Below, piece after piece: positions 8,565 through 18,000 of a DNA stretch of 64,000 nt. Within the stretch, counting starts at the first letter, position 1. Each line of letters starts with the position of its first letter. Both the position numbers and the translations under genes were made by a program. The notes beneath the pieces were generated by a model that was not told the origin of the DNA, ran no database searches, and saw only the letters and a list, made by a program, of their open reading frames with translations. The stretch comes from Rhizobium grahamii (GTDB taxonomy: Bacteria; Pseudomonadota; Alphaproteobacteria; Rhizobiales; Rhizobiaceae). The DNA lies in NCBI RefSeq assembly GCF_009498215.1, contig NZ_CP043499.1, positions 1,314,001 through 1,378,000 on the forward strand, in the 5' to 3' direction.

Positions 8565-9236
8565 TTATGCGACGGTCGGTGGTGTGACTACCTTCAGTGC
8601 CAATTCCGTTCCACGCTTGATTGGAAGCGTGATCGATATGAAACCGTTCGCCGGGTCGCGGATGAATTCAAGAAAGTCCGGCTCGGCGTTGTCGTTAAGA
8701 ACATAACCTCCGACCCTGAGCTGCGGCGCGACGATTTCGATAATCTGCCGAGCAAGGGACGGCCCCTCCGGCTGTGGCCACCCATCGATAAGGGCAAAGT
8801 CTATCTCGCCACCAAGTTCGACGAGAGTTTCCCTGGCGTCGCCCTGGCGAATATCCGCGTAGTCCGAGAGACCCGCGTCCGCGAGATTGCTTCGGGCGAC
8901 ATCAACCTTCGCCTTGACTAGCTCCGAGCCGATGACGATACCACCGCCGTTGTCGCGGATTGCGGCCGCGAAATAGATCGCGGACATGCCGACGGAAGTG
9001 GCGAAGTCGACCACCCTTTTCGCCCCCATCGCCCTGCACAGCAGATAGATCAAATCGCCCTGATCTGGGTGGATGGAGAAACCGAAGTCGGCGAAGGCCT
9101 CGGCGTCGTGGCGTGACGCACCATCAAATGCTTCACGACGCGGCTGGCGGCGCTCCTCGTTCATTCGTTCGAGCACGCGCAGTACGCGGGTGTCTCTGAT
9201 CGGACTGGGTTTGCTCTCTAGCTTTTGTTCAGACAT
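8565..9236 (-). CDS. Class I SAM-dependent O-methyltransferase-like protein
   Basis: A 223-aa protein starting MSEQKLESKPSPIRD. It has the SAM-binding motif RVVDFATSVGMSAIYFA (about residue 74), an acidic end of strand 2 (VIGSELVKAK), QGDARETL, and FALIDGWP as motif post-I/II, all in the order of catechol-O-methyltransferase-like enzymes. The methyl acceptor is unknown. ATG at 9236 and an adjacent GTG at 9239 are both possible, with AGGAG about 6-9 bases upstream. It lies 19 bases downstream of the broken RND pump gene on the same strand and probably shares its transcript. Confidence 0.75.
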   Translation of the reverse strand: MSEQKLESKPSPIRDTRVLRVLERMNEERRQPRREAFDGASRHDAEAFADFGFSIHPDQGDLIYLLCRAMGAKRVVDFATSVGMSAIYFAAAIRDNGGGIVIGSELVKAKVDVARSNLADAGLSDYADIRQGDARETLVELGGEIDFALIDGWPQPEGPSLARQIIEIVAPQLRVGGYVLNDNAEPDFLEFIRDPANGFISITLPIKRGTELALKVVTPPTVA

Positions 9237-9258
9237 CACGTGCTCCTGTTTTTGGTTC

Positions 9259-11232
9259 TCAGTTCAAAGCGGGTTGCGGCTGTGCCGTGGTCGCAGGTGC
9301 CTTGCGGTGGAAAAGCTTGCCAACGACCACGAAAAACATTGGCACGTAGAAGATTGCGAGGGCTGTGCCAGTGAACATCCCTCCGAGCACAGCCGTGCCT
9401 ATAGCGATACGCCCCTGCGCACCTGCACCCGTCGCCACCGCCAGCGGCAGAACGCCAGCGATAAAGGCGATCGAGGTCATAAGGATCGGGCGCAACCTAA
9501 CCCGAGCGGCTTCCAGTGCGCTCTCCAACAGGTCCTTGCCTTGTCGACGCGAGGCCTCGGCGAATTCAACGATGAGGATGGCATTCTTCGAGGCAAGACC
9601 GATCGTTGTCAGAAGACCGACCTGGAGCAAAATGTTGTTCTCGAGCCCTCGGAGGGTGACGGCCAGTACCGCACCGATCACACCAAGCGGGATTACCAGC
9701 ATGACCGCAAAGGGCACGGACCAGCTCTCATAAAGAGCGGCCAGGCATAGGAAGACGACGATCACGGACAGTCCGTAGAGATATCCGGTCTGTCCATTTG
9801 TCTCGTTCTCCTGGTATGACAGCCCACTCCAAGCATAGCTCGTGCCCGGCGCTACCTCTTCCTGAAGCGCCACCATTTCAGCCATGGCTTCACCCGAGCT
9901 GAACCCCGACGCAGGCTCGCCGTTGATCTCGTAGGACGAGCGGCCATTGAAACGCGACACGCTGTTCGGTCCCATTTCCCAGCTCATCGATGCGAAGGAC
10001 GAAAACGGGACCATCTTCGTGACCCCGTCCGCGGACGTGGCGCTCGAACGAACAAACCATTTGTTCGGGTCCTGCGGCAACGCGCGGTCTGTCGCATCAG
10101 CCTGCATGTAGACCTTCTTGATACGGCCCCGATCGACGAAGTCGTTGACATAAGTGCCGCCCCAGGCCGAGCTGAGCACCGAGGCCGCGTCCGCATCGGT
10201 CAGCCCCAACACCGACAGCTTGGCGTCGTCATAGGTGACCCGCAACTGTGGAGTGTCCGGTAGCGTTGATGCCCTGACGCGAGCAAGCTTGGGATCAGTT
10301 GATGCGGCGTCGATCAGCTTGTCCCTGAGTGCGACGAACTGATCGCGAGGCATCCCCGAGGAATTCAGTAGCTCGAAGGTGAACACGTTCGACTGCCCAA
10401 GGCCGTGGATCGAGGGCGGCGTCATGATGAAAACCTCGGCGTCCCGCAACTTGGACAGCGTCGCGTTGGCCCTGGCTGCAATGGCACTTACGGCCTGACT
10501 AGCCTCTTTACGGTCATCGAAGGACGACAGACTCGCGAAGGCCTGCCCGGAATTCTGCCCCGAACCACCGAAGCCCGTCCCTGTTACGGCGAACATCGTC
10601 GGGACGTCCTTGGATTCGTTTTTTTGGAAGTAGGCATCGATCTCGCCGCGCACCTTCTCGGTGCGTTCCTTCGTTGCGCCTGCAGGGAGCGTGAACTGGA
10701 TCATGAGCTGACCCTGGTCTTCGGTAGGAAGGAAGCCCGTTGGGAGGCGGATAAACAACGCACCCATGACGACAAGTATGACCGCGTAAACCACGAGGTG
10801 GAGCCCTCGATGTCCGATCACTCCTCGCGTCAGGTGAACGTAGCGGTTGGTGCTCCGGTCAAACCATCGATTGAATGCTCCGAACAGACCCCGGCGATGA
10901 AGCGGATCGTGAGCGCCGGGCTTGAGGATCGTTGCGCAAAGAGCGGGCGAAAGAACGAGTGCGACAAGCACTGAGAGTGCCATCGCCGACACGATCGTAA
11001 TCGAAAACTGGCGGTAGATGACGCCGACCGATCCTCCGAAGAAGGCCATGGGAACCATAACAGCGGAAAGCACTGCCGCGATGCCGACCAGCGCCGAGCC
11101 GATCTCGGACATCGACTTGACTGTCGCGGCTTTGGGGTCAAGCCCCTCCTCCGCCATAAGACGCTCGACGCTCCTCGCATGAGACTTGGCCGTGTCAAGA
11201 CCTCGGCGGACGGCTGCGAAGGTTTGAGGCTA
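9259..11232 (-). pseudogene. RND (HAE1/AcrB-type) efflux pump permease, N-terminal part missing
   Basis: The frame encodes the C-terminal ~630 residues of an inner-membrane RND drug exporter: VMVPMAFFGGSVGVIYRQF, the porter region, LYESWSVPFAVMLVIPLG, GLASKNAILIVEFAEASR and RPILMTSIAFIAGVLPLAVA. A complete pump is about 1045 residues. The first ~410, with TM1, the first porter half and the proton-relay Asp pair of TM4, are absent. Reading upstream, homology starts abruptly at VERLMAEEGL; before it stands AAVRRGLDTAKSHARS, which is not RND sequence, and then a stop at 11230. The deletion joins the pump to the tail of the HD gene. It is almost certainly non-functional as a pump, and no periplasmic adaptor gene is nearby. 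Confidence 0.85.
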
Positions 11233-11854
11233 GCCCGGACATAGTGTCTTCCCGTACCAGCCCGAGCGCAGCCGCGACGTGCCACCACCCATGATCGGCT
11301 TGACGAACGATCATGCATTCCGCGCTCACGCCCATGTGGTTTCCCTCGAAGGAGTGGCCGACCGCGATGTGGGCCACCTCCTCTGGAAGGCCAACAGTCA
11401 GACAGACGTACATACCAAACACCGAGTGCCGGAAGGTAGGCTCTCCAGCATCGGCAGGCCGTTCTGCCCAACGCTGCCGGTTCGTTGGATCGAACTCGTA
11501 CGGTTTGCCAACATCATGACAAGCCGCTCCCGCCAGCAGAATATCCCAGTCTATGTCGACCTGCGGATAGGCCTGCTCGAATTCCCTGGCAATCACCTGT
11601 GCGTATCTGAAGACGCCGCGAAGATGGTCAGCCTGCGTTCCGGATTTCAAGACGGGCGAACCAGGGTTGCCATCCGGCGGAATGTCGCAAATCCTGCCAA
11701 AGTCAGAGCAGCACAGCGCGTAAGCCCAGGCCTCGATTACTCCCTCGCGGAGGGTTTGGTTTGAAATCTGAGTGATTTCTGGGAAGTCGTCGATCACGCC
11801 CCGTCGGGTTTCAGGCGTGATCGCGCGACGGAGGGTCGGATAGTGGTAGGTCAT
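11195..11854 (-). CDS. HD-domain hydrolase-like protein
   Basis: A 219-aa protein with GAACHDVGKPYEFD (His-Asp metal pair), an upstream His in GTQADHLRGVFRYA and two later His in FRHSVFGMY and HIAVGHSFEGN. This layout is that of small HD metal-dependent phosphohydrolases. The ATG overlaps the TGA of the MFS gene (ATGA), so the two are coupled and the protein probably acts on what the transporter imports. The last 12 residues (RSRPPRS) look atypical. In another frame the same DNA reads FAAVRRGLDTAKSHARSV and runs into the RND fragment, so the true C-terminus may have been lost by a frameshift or by the deletion next door. Confidence 0.7.
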   Translation of the reverse strand: MTYHYPTLRRAITPETRRGVIDDFPEITQISNQTLREGVIEAWAYALCCSDFGRICDIPPDGNPGSPVLKSGTQADHLRGVFRYAQVIAREFEQAYPQVDIDWDILLAGAACHDVGKPYEFDPTNRQRWAERPADAGEPTFRHSVFGMYVCLTVGLPEEVAHIAVGHSFEGNHMGVSAECMIVRQADHGWWHVAAALGLVREDTMSGLASNLRSRPPRS

Positions 11855-13161
11855 ACTGCTGCCGTCTGTGAATTGGGATAGGGTTTGGTCGTCGACGGAG
11901 CGAACTCCGGTGCGATCGGCTTGCGGGTCATCGTCAGCGTGGCGATTGCACCGACGACCAGGAGCGCTGCGGCGATGCCAAAGGCGTACTGGTAGCCTCC
12001 GGTAGCCGAAACGACGTAACCTGTGATGATCGGAGCGATCAGGCCAAAGAAGTTTCCGCCGAGTGCGGTGATCGCGATCACGCGGGACACGTCGCGCGGA
12101 TTGCCGAGAAGGTCGCTAGCCAGCGAGAAATTCAGCCCGGCTCCGGTGGTGGAACCAGTTAGCACGAGCGTCAGAACGATTAGCAGCTCGGTAAGATTGG
12201 AGACGAACGGTGCCGCGACGATTAGGAGCGCCAAGCAGGCCATGGCAGCGATGAAGTTACGCCGTTTGCCGCTGCGGACCGCATCCGAAGAAAGGAACCG
12301 GTCACTGGCTCGAGCTACGATGAGGCTGAGTAGGACGGTGATGAGATAGGGGATAGCCGTTAGGTAGCCCGTATTCATGGTTGATAATTCCTGGGTGGAT
12401 TGCAGGTACGTCGGCAGCCAAGTCAGGAAAAGGTAGGCCGTATACACGAGGCAGGCCTGCGTAACGACCAGTCCCCAGACACTTGTCTGCGAGAACAAGT
12501 AGCGCAGGCTAGATGGCGGCGTCTCGGCATGCACGGACTGCCCGGCCCCGTTTCGCTCGGCCAAAATCTTGGTGCGCTCGGCGTCCGAGAGCCACGATGC
12601 TTTCTCGGGAGGCGCATACCAGATCAGCCATGCCGCCAACCAGACGAAGCCGAGCGCGCCGAGAAGCACGAACGACGTCCGCCAACCTGCATATTCAACC
12701 AATCCAGCGGTGACGATGGCACCTACAGCCGGGCCGGCTGACGAGCCTCCGTTTAGGAGTGTCGTCACAAGACCGCGTTCTCGCTCAGGAAACCAGTCGC
12801 GGATCACCCGGCCGGATGCCGGATAGGACGAAGCTTCGCTAGCGCCCATGACAAGCCGTGCTGCGAAGATCGACGCAAAGCCCGTGGTCGCGGCGGTCAG
12901 TGCGGTCGCGGTGGACCAAAGCGCGATACCGCCGCTGATGACACGCTTGGCCCCTATTTTCTCGACGAGAAGACCTACCGGGATCAAGCACACGACGTAT
13001 GTCCAAAGGAAGCCCGAGAAGAGGTAACCCATTTGGACGGGCGTAAAGCCGTATTCTGCTGCGATGAACTTCGACGCGATCGATAGCGCGATCCTGTCGA
13101 TGTAGTTGATGATAACGGCCGTGAAGATAAGGACGGCGATCCAAACGCGGCGTCTCTGCAT
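11851..13161 (-). CDS. MFS transporter, anion:cation symporter (ACS)-like
   Basis: A 436-aa protein with twelve hydrophobic segments. It starts MQRRRVWIAVLIFTAVIINY and has INYIDRIALSIA in TM1, the loop motif GLLVEKIGAKRVI between TM2 and TM3, and GASEASSYPASGRVIRDWFP in TM4. This signature belongs to the ACS family, whose members import sugar acids, phthalate and other organic anions. The ATG at 13161 is chosen because GGAGGA lies 5 bases before it; in-frame extension to 13191 lacks a site. It is the first gene of an operon with the HD protein and is divergent from the LysR gene that probably controls it. Confidence 0.82.
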   Translation of the reverse strand: MQRRRVWIAVLIFTAVIINYIDRIALSIASKFIAAEYGFTPVQMGYLFSGFLWTYVVCLIPVGLLVEKIGAKRVISGGIALWSTATALTAATTGFASIFAARLVMGASEASSYPASGRVIRDWFPERERGLVTTLLNGGSSAGPAVGAIVTAGLVEYAGWRTSFVLLGALGFVWLAAWLIWYAPPEKASWLSDAERTKILAERNGAGQSVHAETPPSSLRYLFSQTSVWGLVVTQACLVYTAYLFLTWLPTYLQSTQELSTMNTGYLTAIPYLITVLLSLIVARASDRFLSSDAVRSGKRRNFIAAMACLALLIVAAPFVSNLTELLIVLTLVLTGSTTGAGLNFSLASDLLGNPRDVSRVIAITALGGNFFGLIAPIITGYVVSATGGYQYAFGIAAALLVVGAIATLTMTRKPIAPEFAPSTTKPYPNSQTAAV

Positions 13162-13321
13162 AATTTCCTCCAAAATTTCAGACCGCGACAACCGTGTGAT
13201 TACGAGTTCGATCTCTATCGATCAACCGCGTTCACCTGCTGCGAGGCCCTCCCCCTATTTTCGAAGGCCAAGTATTCAGATATAGGTAAACGATGTCCAA
13301 TGAGAACAAATCCGTAAAACA

Positions 13322-13338
13322 CATAGGCATTACCTATG
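13322..13338. promoter_or_regulatory. LysR-type operator (T-N11-A palindrome)
   Basis: CATAGG-N5-CCTATG, containing the core ATAGGCATTACCTAT that fits the LysR T-N11-A rule. It overlaps the start codon of the lysR gene, as expected for autorepression. A second ATAGGT half-site lies at about 13279-13284, towards the divergent MFS promoter. Confidence 0.5.
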
Positions 13339-14235
13339 AATAACTTCAGCATTCCTCAGTTGGTGGCGTTTCGCTGGGTGGCCGAACTAGGCAGCGTTCA
13401 GCGCGCCGCCGACAAGCTGAACATCACCCAGCCGTCCGTATCCCTGCGTATGAAGCAGTTGGAGGCGGAGTTGGAACTGCCGCTATTCGAGCGGCACGGC
13501 CGAGGCCTCAAGCTGACACGACACGGCCACCTCTTTCTTCAGAGGGCTATGCCTGTCGTCGATGCGTATGAGCAGCTTCAACGGAATACCGGGGCTTCGG
13601 CGCTGATTGGGACGCTCAAAATCGGGCTGGCAGAAGGCTTCGCGGTGGCATCTATGCCGACGCTGATCGCTCGGCTTCGAGAGGATTTCCCACAGTTGCG
13701 GCCGGAGTGGACGGTCGCAACCAGCGCGGGATTGGAGCAACAGCTAGCCGACGGTACCCTTGACATGGCGATCCTGGTCGATCCCCTCGGATTGCGGGAC
13801 GTCCGGTTGTTTGCTCTGGGGGTCCAGCAAAATTGCTGGGCCGTCTCGTCATCCACCTTCCCCACGATGAGCGCGTCGAGAACCGCACTCTCGAAAATGA
13901 CGATCATCACCACGCCTCCTCCCACAGCCATGTACCGTGCGACGATGGGTTGGTTTGCAGAAGGTAAGGTGACGCCCGAAAACCTCTGCCTCTGCACGAG
14001 CCTCAACGCGGCAGCCCAACTTGTTGCAGCGGGTCTGGGGGCTGGCATCTTTCCGACAAAGATGGTGGACGCTTACCCATTACACGGCACGCTGCGGAAG
14101 TTGGAACTGGATGGGCTTTTAAGTTCAGGACGTGTGTTCGTAGCCGACAGATCAACCTCGGATGAAGCGAGAACCCAGTCCATGATGGCTATCATTGAAC
14201 AAGCTGCACAGACGATTGGGTACTTCAATTCATGA
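13336..14235 (+). CDS. LysR-family transcriptional regulator
   Basis: A 299-aa regulator. The N-terminal winged helix-turn-helix is at residues 5-64 (VAFRWVAELGSVQRAADKLN, then ITQPSVSLRMKQLEAEL, PLFERHGRGLKLT). The C-terminal periplasmic-binding-like effector domain starts near residue 92 (GTLKIGLAEGFAV). It is divergent from the MFS-HD operon across 174 bases and is the likely regulator of that operon, with the transported anion or a metabolite as effector. No Shine-Dalgarno site is visible; the start codon lies inside the palindrome at 13322-13338. Confidence 0.85.
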   Translation: MNNFSIPQLVAFRWVAELGSVQRAADKLNITQPSVSLRMKQLEAELELPLFERHGRGLKLTRHGHLFLQRAMPVVDAYEQLQRNTGASALIGTLKIGLAEGFAVASMPTLIARLREDFPQLRPEWTVATSAGLEQQLADGTLDMAILVDPLGLRDVRLFALGVQQNCWAVSSSTFPTMSASRTALSKMTIITTPPPTAMYRATMGWFAEGKVTPENLCLCTSLNAAAQLVAAGLGAGIFPTKMVDAYPLHGTLRKLELDGLLSSGRVFVADRSTSDEARTQSMMAIIEQAAQTIGYFNS

Positions 14236-14488
14236 CTACCGGACGTGCCTGTTGCCGCGCTCGCGAAACTCATGGTTATCCTTCATTGAAGTGATAGCGG
14301 CGGCTGCGCATGGAGGCCCTTTCGCTCTGGACGCATCGTGAAACGGGACCAGGAACAAAAAGTCGGCAGACGCATTTAGTGGGCCAAAAGGTTCTCTCAA
14401 ACCTTTTCCAAAGACCCCAACGCTTGGCTGGCACTATTGGCTGGCCACTGCTGTGAGGCAAGAGATGTTCTTTACGGAGGATGTTGTG

Positions 14489-14725
14489 ATGTCTCCCAAA
14501 ATTTTCAGCCGCCACGATGAAGCGCTCAACTCCGATGACCTTCGCGCGTGCCACTTGGTTCTGGAGGCAACATGCAAGGATTTTGGGATTGAGCTTGGCT
14601 CCGAGGAGTCCGATCGTATAGCGGCAATAACCATCGAGCTGTATCAACAGGGCGTACGAGACGTCGGCCAGCTGACACAGCTTGTTGACGCGGCGCGTGG
14701 ACTCAGACTCAATCCTGATGAATGA
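14489..14725 (+). CDS. Small hypothetical protein (78 aa)
   Basis: Begins MSPKIFSRHDEALNSDDL and contains LVLEATCKDFGIEL and ITIELYQQGVRDVGQLTQLV, predicted to be mostly helical and soluble. The pattern (a hydrophobic helix followed by AAITIELYQQG) is like small proteins of unknown function common in Rhizobiaceae. The ATG at 14489 is supported by GGAGG at 14476-14480; in-frame starts further up lack a site. It is convergent with dnaE2, 15 bases apart. Function unknown. Confidence 0.55.
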   Translation: MSPKIFSRHDEALNSDDLRACHLVLEATCKDFGIELGSEESDRIAAITIELYQQGVRDVGQLTQLVDAARGLRLNPDE

Positions 14726-14740
14726 AGGGGTCGAGAACGG

Positions 14741-17700
14741 CTAATGAAAGTTCCGGCTCTTCACCTTGAGAGTGTCGATGTGAAGGTCGGGAATGAAGAT
14801 GTCCCTCGGCTTTACGGCTGCTCTCTCCCGTGAATCCGGGCTCCCCGGTGAACCATGGGCAAACTCGTCTCCCCGGCCCGTCGGAATTTTGAAATCTGCG
14901 TCACGGTCTGCGAGGGCGGATAGATCGCTGGAGAGGTCGAAGAGCTGTTGCGCTACGAGGTGAACGACGTCCCCTTCGCGCTGGATGCGGCCGTTGATCG
15001 CCATCATGGACGATCCAAGCACGACCTGGCGACGCTTTTCGAACAGTGACGGCCAAACGACCACATTTGCGGGCCCGCTCTCGTCTTCGATCGTGATGAA
15101 CATGACACCCTTGGCCGATCCCGGCTTCTGACGCACCAGGACGAGACCAGCAGTCATCAGCCATCGACCGTCGCGGGCGCTCATCGCCTCCTGGCAGGTC
15201 ACGATATGACGTTGCTTCAGATCGCTCCGCAGGAAACTGATCGGATGGCTGCGCAAGGTCAGGCCGACATGACTGTAGTCCTGAACGACGTTGTGCCCTT
15301 GTGTCATCTGCCGCAGCGCGACCTCCGGCTCCTGTTGTTCGGCAATCGCCCGCGCCGCTCGCTCGGATGCCGCGGCAAACAAAGGCAGCGGCTCGTCGCG
15401 CAGCGCCTTGATGGCCCAGAGTGCATCGCGCCGCGGAAGCGCGAGCGACGGCAGGAACGCGTCGGCCTCGGCGCACTGTACCAGCGCCTCGGTCGGCACA
15501 TGCGATCGCCGCCAGGTGTCGTCGACGGTCTCGAATGCGGAGTTCATCCGGGCAGCAACAATCCTGGCGGCATCGGCTGCCGCTAATCCCTTGACCATAC
15601 GCATGCCGAGACGCACGGCGTGGCGGCCCGTTTTCTCGACTTCCTCGAGAGTGCAGTCCCACCGGGACCTGTTGATACAGACTGGTCGGACTTCGACACC
15701 ATGCGCTCGGGCATCGCCGACGATCTGGGCGGGCGCATAGAAGCCCATGGGCTGCGAGTTCAGTAGAGCAGCGCAGAAGACATCGGGGAAATGGCACTTC
15801 ACGAAATTGCTGGCATAGGCGATCAGCGCGAAGGACGCAGCATGCGACTCCGGGAAGCCGTAGGACCCGAAACCCTCAAGCTGGCTGAACGTCTTCTCTG
15901 CGAACTCGGGCGAGTACCCGTTCTTGATCATCCCTGATACCAGCTTGTCCTTGAAGCGCGAGACGCCGCCGGTGAATTTGAAGGTCGCCATGGATTTGCG
16001 CAGCTGGTCCGCCTCACCGCCGGTGAAGCCGGCACAGACCATCGCCACTTTCATCGCGCTCTCCTGGAAGAGCGGGACGCCGAGTGTCTTGCCGAGGACG
16101 GCCTCCAGTTCAGGCGTTGGGTACTCGACGGCCTCCTTGCCTTCGCGCCTCCGGAGGTAAGGATGCACCATGTCGCCCTGGATCGGACCTGGTCGGACAA
16201 TGGCGACCTGAATCACCAGATCGTAGAACGTCCGTGGCTTCATGCGCGGCAGCATCGCCATCTGGGCGCGGGATTCGATCTGGAAGGTACCGAGGGTGTC
16301 CGCCTTGCGGATCATTGCATAAGTGGGCGGGTCCTCCTGCGGGATGCCGGCAAGGTCGAGCGGTTCATTCTTGTGCATGCGGATCAGTTCGAAGGCCTTC
16401 GACATACAGGTCAGCATGCCTAGCGCCAGGACATCGACCTTCATGAACTTCAGTGCCTCGATGTCGTCCTTGTCCCATTCGATGACCTGGCGGTCGGCCA
16501 TCGAAGCCGGTTCGATTGGTACAAGATCGTCGAGCCGATCATGGGTGAGAACGAAGCCGCCGGGATGCTGACCAAGATGACGGGGAGCGCCCATCAGTTG
16601 CTGCGCGAGCCTGAGCGTCAGCGTCAGCCGCCGGTCCTCGGGGTTCAGGCCCTGCTCCCTGATCTTGCGATCGCTGACCAGTTCCTCGGACCAAGACCAC
16701 ATGCCTGACGACAGTGCCTTGATGATATCCTCCGGCAGCCCCAACGCCTTGCCGACATCGCGGATCGCGCCCTTGGCGCGGTAGCGGGTGACTGTCGCAC
16801 AAAGGGCCGCCTTGTCATGGCCGTAGGTCTTGTAAATCCACTGGATGACCTCTTCCCGCCGCTCGTGTTCGAAATCAACATCGATGTCGGGCGGTTCATC
16901 ACGCTCCTGGGAAATGAACCGCTCGAACAGGAGGTCATTGGTCTCTGGATCGATCGAGGTGATCCCGAGGATATAGCAAACCGCCGAATTGGCTGCCGAT
17001 CCTCGTCCCTGACAAAGGATGCCCTGGGAACGGGCGAAGCGGACGATGCTGAAGACGGTCAGGAAATACGGCGCGTATTTCATCGAACGGATGAGACTGA
17101 GTTCGTGCCTGACGACTTGCAGGACCTTCTGCGGCAGCCCTTCCGGATAGCGGATCGGAATGCATTCCCGGACGTAGTGCTCTAGCGACTGCTGGGCATC
17201 CAAACCTTCAATGATCGCCTCCTCGGATACTGGTAGGTCAGCTCCTCCAGGCTGAAGCGACAGCGATTGACGATCTCCATCGTCCGAGCCAGCGCTTCGG
17301 GATAGCGAGGAAACAGGCGTCCCATCTCCTCCGGCGGCTTCAGGTAGCGATCGGCGTGCCGTTCGCGTTCGAAGCCGACGTCGTCGATCGTAGTGTTGTT
17401 GCGCACACAAGTGACCACGTCCTGAAGCTGCCGGCGACCCGGTTCGTGGAACAGCACGTCGTTGGTCACCACCGTTCGTACCTTGAAGCGAGACGCCATG
17501 TTGGAAATCTCGTGCAGCCGCAACTGGTCGTTCGGACGACGCCTTAGACAGAGCGAGACGTAGGCTCGGTCCTTGAAGACATCGGCCATCTTCCGGAGCT
17601 GGATCGCGCAGGTCTCGTCAGGCAGGTCTGGAACGAGGATGCCGATGAGGCCGTCGGCATAGAGCGCGACATCATCGAGCGTCAGGATGCAGTTCGCCTT

Positions 17701-18000
17701 GCCGCCGCGACTCTTGCCCAGCGTCAGCAGCCGGGTCAGCCGCGAGTATGCCGTACGATCTGTCGGATAGACGAGGATCGACATGTCGTCCTGGAGATCA
17801 AGGCGGCAGCCGACAACGAGCCGAATGCCAGTGCTCCGCGACGCTTCGAGCGCACGGATGATCCCGGCGAGACTATTGCGGTCGACGATACCGATCGCAT
17901 CGATGCCGAGTGCCTTGGCGGTGGCAAACAGCTCGTCTGCCGAGGACGCGCCGCGCAGGAACGAGAAATGCGTCGTGACCTGAAGCTCGGCGTAGCTCAT
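14741..18000 (-). pseudogene. dnaE2: Error-prone DNA polymerase DnaE2 (ImuC), split by a one-base deletion
   Basis: The 5' part (18000-17182) carries the PHP domain: SYAELQVTTHFSFLRGASSA, GIVDRNSLAG. It runs to FSLEELTYQYP and then goes out of frame. The rest continues in the neighbouring frame as EEAIIEGLDAQQSLEHYV, with palm motif PPDIDVDFEHERREEV, GFGSYGFPESHAASFALIAY and an OB-fold end. The coding strand reads TATCCGAGGAGG where TATCCGGAGGAGG is expected, so one G is missing near 17224. Restoring it gives about 1086 residues, the normal DnaE2 length, with no other defect. DnaE2 is the translesion polymerase of the ImuABC mutasome. The ATG overlaps the imuB stop (ATGA). Sequencing error is an alternative to true loss. 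Confidence 0.9.

Noticed and set aside
8412..8921. 169-codon plus-strand frame over the O-methyltransferase
   Set aside because: The methyltransferase on the other strand has SAM motifs; the plus frame has none.
17200..17240. Programmed ribosomal frameshift in dnaE2
   Set aside because: No slippery heptamer or following pseudoknot is visible, and one missing G explains the break exactly.
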